64,000 nucleotides of DNA from Tenacibaculum pacificus (lineage in GTDB: Bacteria; Bacteroidota; Bacteroidia; Flavobacteriales; Flavobacteriaceae): assembly GCF_027941775.1 (NCBI RefSeq), contig NZ_CP115917.1:1439001-1503000 (forward strand), read 5' to 3'. The notes beneath the pieces are model-generated. The model saw only the letters and a list, made by a program, of their open reading frames with translations. It was not told the DNA's origin and did no database searches. Of the stretch, positions 59,121 to 64,000 are shown in pieces; within the stretch, counting starts at the first letter, position 1, and the number at the start of each line of letters is the position of its first letter. The translations under genes and the position numbers were made by a program.

Positions 59121-60971
59121 TTATTTTATATGGACTATTGTTTTACGATCGTAAAACGCACCTTTTAAATTACTATTATATAAACTAATAACCTCTTCTC
59201 GGTTGTTAGTTTTGGCTATATACACATGCATATAACCTGTATTAGGATTTATAAAATATCCTGCTTCAATATCATCATTTCTTAATTCATCAACATTTCT
59301 ATCTGCTAATGATTTTTTAGAATTTACATAAACTTGTAAATAATACCCTGGCTCAACACCTTGCATATTAGACATGGTTCTTACTCTTGCTACGGGCTGT
59401 CTTTTAGGTTCTTTATAAGATTCACCTGGTTTTCCTATTGTTAATTTAACAACATAAACAGGATCTTTACCTCCTTTTTTAATATCTATTGATGATTGAT
59501 CATTTTTATCATCATTTTCAAATAAACGTGTTTTATCATTAAAATCATCTACTTTATCTTCAGCATCTGATTCTTTGGCATATCTATCAATATACACATA
59601 ATACCATTTATCGGTAGGATCATAAATATATTTAGCTTTTATATCTAATTTTTTCCATTTATCTATCAATACCTCTACATTTTCTTTATTGGTATATCTA
59701 TCTGAAACCACATAATACATAGTACCACCACCGCCACCACTAGGTTTTTCAATTGTGCTTTCACGCCAAGGAGCTGTTGACCTCCTTTTAAAGAAGTATC
59801 TTTTTCATCACCTTTAATTTCTATAGGTGTAAATACTTTTACAGGTGTTGTCTTTCTTATTTTTAATACAGGTTTGTTATTTAACAAACGTAATATATTG
59901 TCTACTTTTTTATTTAATATATCTATTGAATCTTGAGCTCTTTGCACTTCATCAGATAAATCATTATGTTCTTCATCTTTATATACTGGTTTCTTTTTAG
60001 TAGCTCTTTTTGGAAGTGTAATTTTTACTTTACCTGTTCTTCTTTTTGGTCTTTCTCTTTTATAAGATTTTTTATCAATGATATAAATCAAACCAACTTC
60101 ATTTGTTGCTGAAAATTTACTTTTCTCATAACTAAATCCAATAGCTAGTTTATCAGAAATATTCACACCTAAACCTGCTGAAATCCCGTATACATTATCA
60201 TAACCAGCTTTTACCCAACCAGCTTTAGGTAAATCTAATATAACACTACCTGCCCCTCCAAAACCTTCTTCACCAGCTTTTCGACCAATAACTAATGTTC
60301 TTAAATCAGCGGCTTCAAAAATACCTGAAGCATAGGTAAACTCATGAGAATACATCGCATGAGCTGAAAAAGTTTTATCACCAAAAGAAGTAGCCATTTC
60401 GCTACTTTTTAAATTAAAATCTACTAGATTCTCAAAAAACACTCCAACATCAAACTTACCAAATGACAAAGTAACTGCCGGTTGTAACATTACAATAGGT
60501 ATATCTTGAAAATTTGCAACCTGCGGGTCTGGAATAAGAGTGTTTTCTTTTAATCCATTAGCGCTTCTTCTACTGTATAAGAAATTAAATCCAAAAGTTA
60601 AATCCATATTTTGATTTAACTGTAATCGCTGAGCATAATTAGCAATAGCACCAAAATCTTTAAAAACTCCAACCTCTTGTTGATAAAGAGCAAAACCTGC
60701 ACCAACACTTTCACGCATTTTCCCTGAGTATGTTGCTACATGTAATCTTGGATTATCTTCAAAATCAACATTACTATTACGAACAATAGCTGTTATTGCT
60801 GTTTTATTTTCTCTCAAAGCAGAAAAAGTCGGTATCGTTAAAAAACGATTAAACTTCACTGAAGTTTCGAGAAGTAAAACTATTATATTGTTGTGCATCA
60901 CTAGATACTTGTGCTTCTAAAGACAACACTGTAACTAATAAAAATATGATATATGTAATTCTTTTAATCAT
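59121..60971 (-). pseudogene. Long PorP/SprF-family T9SS protein with SPOR-like tail, two frameshifts
   Basis: From the ATG at 60971 a signal peptide and mature start (IKRITYIIFLLVTVLSLEAQVSSDAQQYNSF) run 40 codons to a stop. The main frame then gives the PorP/SprF barrel (FNRFLTIPTFSALRENKTA...IGFSYEKSKFSATNEVGLIYII), a basic linker (KKSYKRERPKRRTGK), and a short coiled coil (EVQRAQDSIDILNKKVDNILRLLNN). A third frame holds a Gly5 linker (KPSGGGGGTMYYVV) and two SPOR-like repeats (about 59540-59720 and 59130-59370). Breaks are near 60855-60862 (one extra base) and 59770-59774 (one missing base), so the total of 1,851 bases is still 616 codons plus stop. It is the second gene of the adhesin operon. 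Confidence 0.85.
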
Positions 60972-60980
60972 CTTTAATCT

Positions 60981-63164
60981 TTAATCTAACACAGATATTG
61001 TTCCTGCTTTAATCAAAACTTCTTCTTTTATTATTTTATAATAAAATACTCTTTGACTTCCTAAACTTTCAAGTGGCCAATCATTTTGATAATTACTTGT
61101 TTTTAATATTTCTTTTCCGTTAGAATTATATAATTCTATAACCACTGTTGGTTGAAACGCATATTTATTTGAAATCTTCCAAGTATCATTAATCGCATCT
61201 CCATTAGGAGTTACAACATTTGGCACAACAACTTGATCGTCTTGCTCTATTACTTCAATAACTTTTTCTACACCACAAGAGCCTACAGTAGCTACGACCG
61301 TATAAAAACCTATTTCACTCACATCTAAGGTTTCACTTGTTGCTAATGGCATTCCACTAGCACTTTCACCTTCATACCACAAATATGATTCAGCTCCTGA
61401 TGCTGTTATCGTTTCTATTTCTCCTTCAACTAGCACCACTTTTTCTGAAGGAGTTACTACTATAGCTGATGCATCAAATAAAACCACATCTATAGTTTCA
61501 ATTATTTTTTCACAACCAAAACCAGTCATCTTTAAAAGATAAGTACCAACTTCTAAAACTTCAAAATCAGTAACATTAGTGGCTACAGGTACGGTATCCG
61601 CATCCTTAAACCATTCATATGTATAACCAGCTACTAAATCACTTATTGTATAAATAATACTACCTCCTGGACACAGTGAATTTGATGAAGGAAGTGAGGT
61701 TATTAAAGGTTCTTCCTCAGTCAACTTAATATCTAATTCATTGGAATATACATCTTTAAAAGCTCCTATACTAATTTCCATCTTATAAAAACCATTTTCT
61801 GTATACGAACTAAGAGTTAACTCATTATTTGTAGCATCAGAAATAGGTACATCATTAAAAGTCCATTGATAAGATAACATGTTTAACTGCTCTGTTGTTA
61901 AAACATATACATTATCATCTTCAGTAATAACATTAACCTTTTGCACTCTTAAATCAACACTTGTAGCATTACATGATTCATAAGTATCACTAGTAACAAT
62001 AATTGGTTCGAATGACTTAATAGCTAATAAACTCATTGTTTTTGAAGGCTGTATTACAGCACATCCATCAACAGCAGACTCTATAATATCTATAACGTAA
62101 TCACCTGATTGATTTACATTTAATGTAGTTTCATTAATACCAAAGAGTTTATTCCCATCCTTGTACCATTGAACAGTGTAAGTAGTAGAACCTGTCACAG
62201 TAACAGATAAATCGACAGCTTCACCAGGTAGCAAAGGATAGAACAAAGGTGTTTCATCTGTTATAGTAAGAGTTGGTGTACTTTCTTGTGTTAATTCCAC
62301 CTCGTTTGAGTTTGTTAAACAAGTACCTGTATCAATTTCTAAATAATAGCTTCCTAATTGCCCTGTTGATGGGGTTGTGTATGTTGATGTATTTGAAGAG
62401 TGTACTAACACAGTATTAAGATACCAATTATAAGTATAAGAAGTGTTAACAACATTAGCTTCAAAAGTATGTAATTCTTCTCCACATATTTGAATGACAG
62501 AAGCTCCTTTTATTTGCTTATCTTCTTCGCTTAAAATATTAACATCTACTGTTGTTGAATTCACAAAACTACACCCACTATAATCAATTTTAACTTGATA
62601 GGTACCTCCTTTCGACACGCTTAAAACAGGATCTATTGTTGTTGTAAATAGGACACCATTTCTATACCATTCATACTCTCCTTTTTCAGTTGTATTTAAG
62701 GTTAAATCGGCAGAATCTCCATCACATAAAAAAACGTGTTTAAAATCATTAAGAACTAAAAACCCAGTAAACATTTTATATGCTTTAAAAGGTTCAGAAT
62801 CTAGACTAGTTTTTACAGGAGAACTAGCTACTAATCTTATTTTATAATTTGACCCAAAAGTATCATCCGGCAATATAAAAGTGCTATCAAAATTTAATAA
62901 AGAATTAGCAGTTGTTATTGTACCTAAATTAATTGGTGCATCCCAAATACCATTACCATCAGATAATTCTATTGTAAATTCATTATCCGAAGGAAATACT
63001 CCTGTTGTAGCAAAAGAAACTTTAAAAGATTTAGTTGGACTATCACCACAAGCAATAGGCACTTCTAACACGGGCTGTAATATCTCTTGAGACAACACTA
63101 TAGTTGTCACAAAAAACAAGAACATCCCTAAAAGTATTTTTATGCTTTTATTTATTGTTTTCAT
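60981..63164 (-). CDS. Exported adhesin with type-B T9SS C-terminal sorting domain
   Basis: A 727-aa protein with signal peptide (to about residue 26, TTIVLSQ), six or so Ig/PKD-like modules of about 85-95 aa with paired cysteines (YEWYRNG, YTYNWYLN, YTVQWYKDG, YQWTFNDV, YTYEWFKD, SYLWYEG), and a C-terminal domain of about 80 aa (VPNVVTPNGDAINDTWKISNKYAF ... AGTISVLD). That last domain is the gliding-motility/CHU_C type-B sorting signal recognised by the T9SS. It is the first gene of the operon, with a TAnnTTTG box 26 bases upstream. Likely a companion surface protein of the giant adhesin. Confidence 0.92.
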   Translation of the reverse strand: MKTINKSIKILLGMFLFFVTTIVLSQEILQPVLEVPIACGDSPTKSFKVSFATTGVFPSDNEFTIELSDGNGIWDAPINLGTITTANSLLNFDSTFILPDDTFGSNYKIRLVASSPVKTSLDSEPFKAYKMFTGFLVLNDFKHVFLCDGDSADLTLNTTEKGEYEWYRNGVLFTTTIDPVLSVSKGGTYQVKIDYSGCSFVNSTTVDVNILSEEDKQIKGASVIQICGEELHTFEANVVNTSYTYNWYLNTVLVHSSNTSTYTTPSTGQLGSYYLEIDTGTCLTNSNEVELTQESTPTLTITDETPLFYPLLPGEAVDLSVTVTGSTTYTVQWYKDGNKLFGINETTLNVNQSGDYVIDIIESAVDGCAVIQPSKTMSLLAIKSFEPIIVTSDTYESCNATSVDLRVQKVNVITEDDNVYVLTTEQLNMLSYQWTFNDVPISDATNNELTLSSYTENGFYKMEISIGAFKDVYSNELDIKLTEEEPLITSLPSSNSLCPGGSIIYTISDLVAGYTYEWFKDADTVPVATNVTDFEVLEVGTYLLKMTGFGCEKIIETIDVVLFDASAIVVTPSEKVVLVEGEIETITASGAESYLWYEGESASGMPLATSETLDVSEIGFYTVVATVGSCGVEKVIEVIEQDDQVVVPNVVTPNGDAINDTWKISNKYAFQPTVVIELYNSNGKEILKTSNYQNDWPLESLGSQRVFYYKIIKEEVLIKAGTISVLD

Positions 63165-63190
63165 TTTAAAATCCCGTACCTAAAGAAGAA

Positions 63191-63198
63191 CAAATATA
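63191..63198 (-). promoter_or_regulatory. TAnnTTTG promoter box of the adhesin operon
   Basis: Minus-strand TATATTTG ends 26 bases before the ATG at 63164. The divergent 245-bp gap to cmk (63165-63409) is AT-rich and shows nothing else I can support. Confidence 0.65.
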
Positions 63199-63409
63199 TA
63201 CTATTTATATAACAAACATAGCAATATACTAAATCAATATTTAACATACAAATAACATTGATAAAAATAAATAATATCATAGGCATGAACTAATTAAGAA
63301 CATTAATACTACTTAATTCTTTAAATAAAAATAGCTATATTATTGTAGTGAACCATTAAGAAAATATCAAAATCTATTGTATATTCGTAGAACTAATTAT
63401 TACTACTTT

Positions 63410-64000
63410 ATGAAACAGAAAATCACAATAGCCATTGATGGCTTTTCATCTACAGGAAAAAGTACTATTGCAAAACAATTAGCAAAAAAACTAACATATA
63501 TTTATGTTGATACTGGCGCAATGTATAGAGCTGTAACTCTATATGCTATACAACAAAATCATATTTCAGATACTCATTTTAATACTGAAAATTTAATTAC
63601 AGATTTACCAAAAATATCACTTGCTTTTATTTTTAATGAAAAATCTGATTGCACCGAAATACATTTAAACAACATAAATGTTGAATCTGAAATTAGAACT
63701 ATTGAAGTTTCTAGATTAGTAAGTAAAATTGCAACTATTTCAGAGGTTCGTAAAAAATTAGTAAGCGAACAAAAAGAAATGGGAAAAAATAAAGGTATTG
63801 TTATGGATGGTAGAGATATTGGTTCGGTTGTTTTTCCTGATGCTGAGCTAAAATTATTTATGACTGCAGCAGCAGATAAACGTGCTACTCGTCGTTACAA
63901 GGAATTATTAGACCGTGGTGATAATGTTACTTTTGAGGAAATACTTCAAAATGTAGAAGAAAGAGATCATATTGATGCTACACGAAAAGATTCTCCATTA
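63410..64000 (+). CDS. cmk: Cytidylate kinase, 3' end outside window
   Basis: Phosphorylates CMP and dCMP. The first 197 residues are visible: P-loop AIDGFSSTGKST (residues 7-18), the CMP-binding DTGAMYRAVT, GIVMDGRDIGSVVFPDAELKLFMTA, and the LID-like RRYKELLDRGD with EERDHIDATRKDSPL at the edge. All are standard Cmk motifs, except Ser-Ser-Thr in place of the more common Pro-Ala/Ser-Gly in the P-loop. It is divergent from the adhesin operon. Confidence 0.96.
   Translation, partial: MKQKITIAIDGFSSTGKSTIAKQLAKKLTYIYVDTGAMYRAVTLYAIQQNHISDTHFNTENLITDLPKISLAFIFNEKSDCTEIHLNNINVESEIRTIEVSRLVSKIATISEVRKKLVSEQKEMGKNKGIVMDGRDIGSVVFPDAELKLFMTAAADKRATRRYKELLDRGDNVTFEEILQNVEERDHIDATRKDSPL

Noticed and set aside
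63165..63409. Small RNA or tRNA gene in the adhesin/cmk gap
   Set aside because: No cloverleaf or stable hairpin is visible; only AT-rich sequence and promoter boxes.

Overview
The window is low-GC DNA from a marine-type member of the Bacteroidota, most likely family Flavobacteriaceae close to Tenacibaculum or Polaribacter. The support is TAnnTTTG promoter boxes, type IX secretion (T9SS) and gliding-type adhesin genes, PorP/SprF proteins, NamZ/DUF1343, DUF6702, the short four-cysteine membrane protein, and many SPII lipoproteins. No rRNA, tRNA, CRISPR array, phage or intact insertion sequence was seen.

Layout. 1-4.5 kb (minus): a lipoprotein cluster (YHYH protein, YwqK/MORN-like protein, SCO1-type copper chaperone), a sulfatase lipoprotein and aquaporin Z, with a palindromic 281-bp repeat element between the YHYH and sulfatase genes. 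4.6-7.7 kb (plus): small Cys-rich membrane protein, ECF sigma factor, divergent Nramp-like transporter, lipA. 7.9-12.5 kb: FtsX/LolE-like permease, NamZ-like lipoprotein, methyltransferase, GNAT acetyltransferase, pepE. 12.5-19.3 kb (plus): two paralogous CarboxypepD_reg-like proteins, DUF6702, and two tandem M1 metallopeptidases. 19.4-25.0 kb (minus): DUF493, three SurA/parvulin-type periplasmic folding proteins, MoxR ATPase, DUF4440-like lipoprotein. 25.1-29.6 kb (plus): NTPase, recQ, fmt, HU, and a second YwqK-like lipoprotein. 29.8-39.8 kb: THUMP RNA methyltransferase, methyltransferase plus ZIP transporter, queE, accA, DMT exporter, LptF/G permease, tgt, and an rRNA pseudouridine synthase.

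39.8-63.2 kb (minus) is the most distinctive part: one apparent operon of four genes encoding a 727-aa type-B-CTD adhesin, a long PorP/SprF protein with SPOR-like tail, a giant SprB-like surface adhesin of about 6,120 aa, and a short PorP/SprF protein. The adhesin stalk is built from Ig-like modules of roughly 85-93 aa, organised in two kinds of higher-order, seven-module repeats (593 and 648 codons). One repeat unit carries a clean 179-codon insertion of an unrelated domain. cmk starts at the right edge.

Nine loci carry ten apparent single-base indels. At least four lie in A or T runs of seven or eight. I annotate each as one locus: type pseudogene where the frame break removes or splits a core domain, CDS where nearly the whole protein is readable. 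Either the assembly has indel errors or this strain is accumulating frameshifts; sequence alone cannot decide. One further lesion is a substitution: the intact M1 paralogue has Arg in place of the first zinc-ligand His, the same codon where the neighbouring paralogue is frameshifted.
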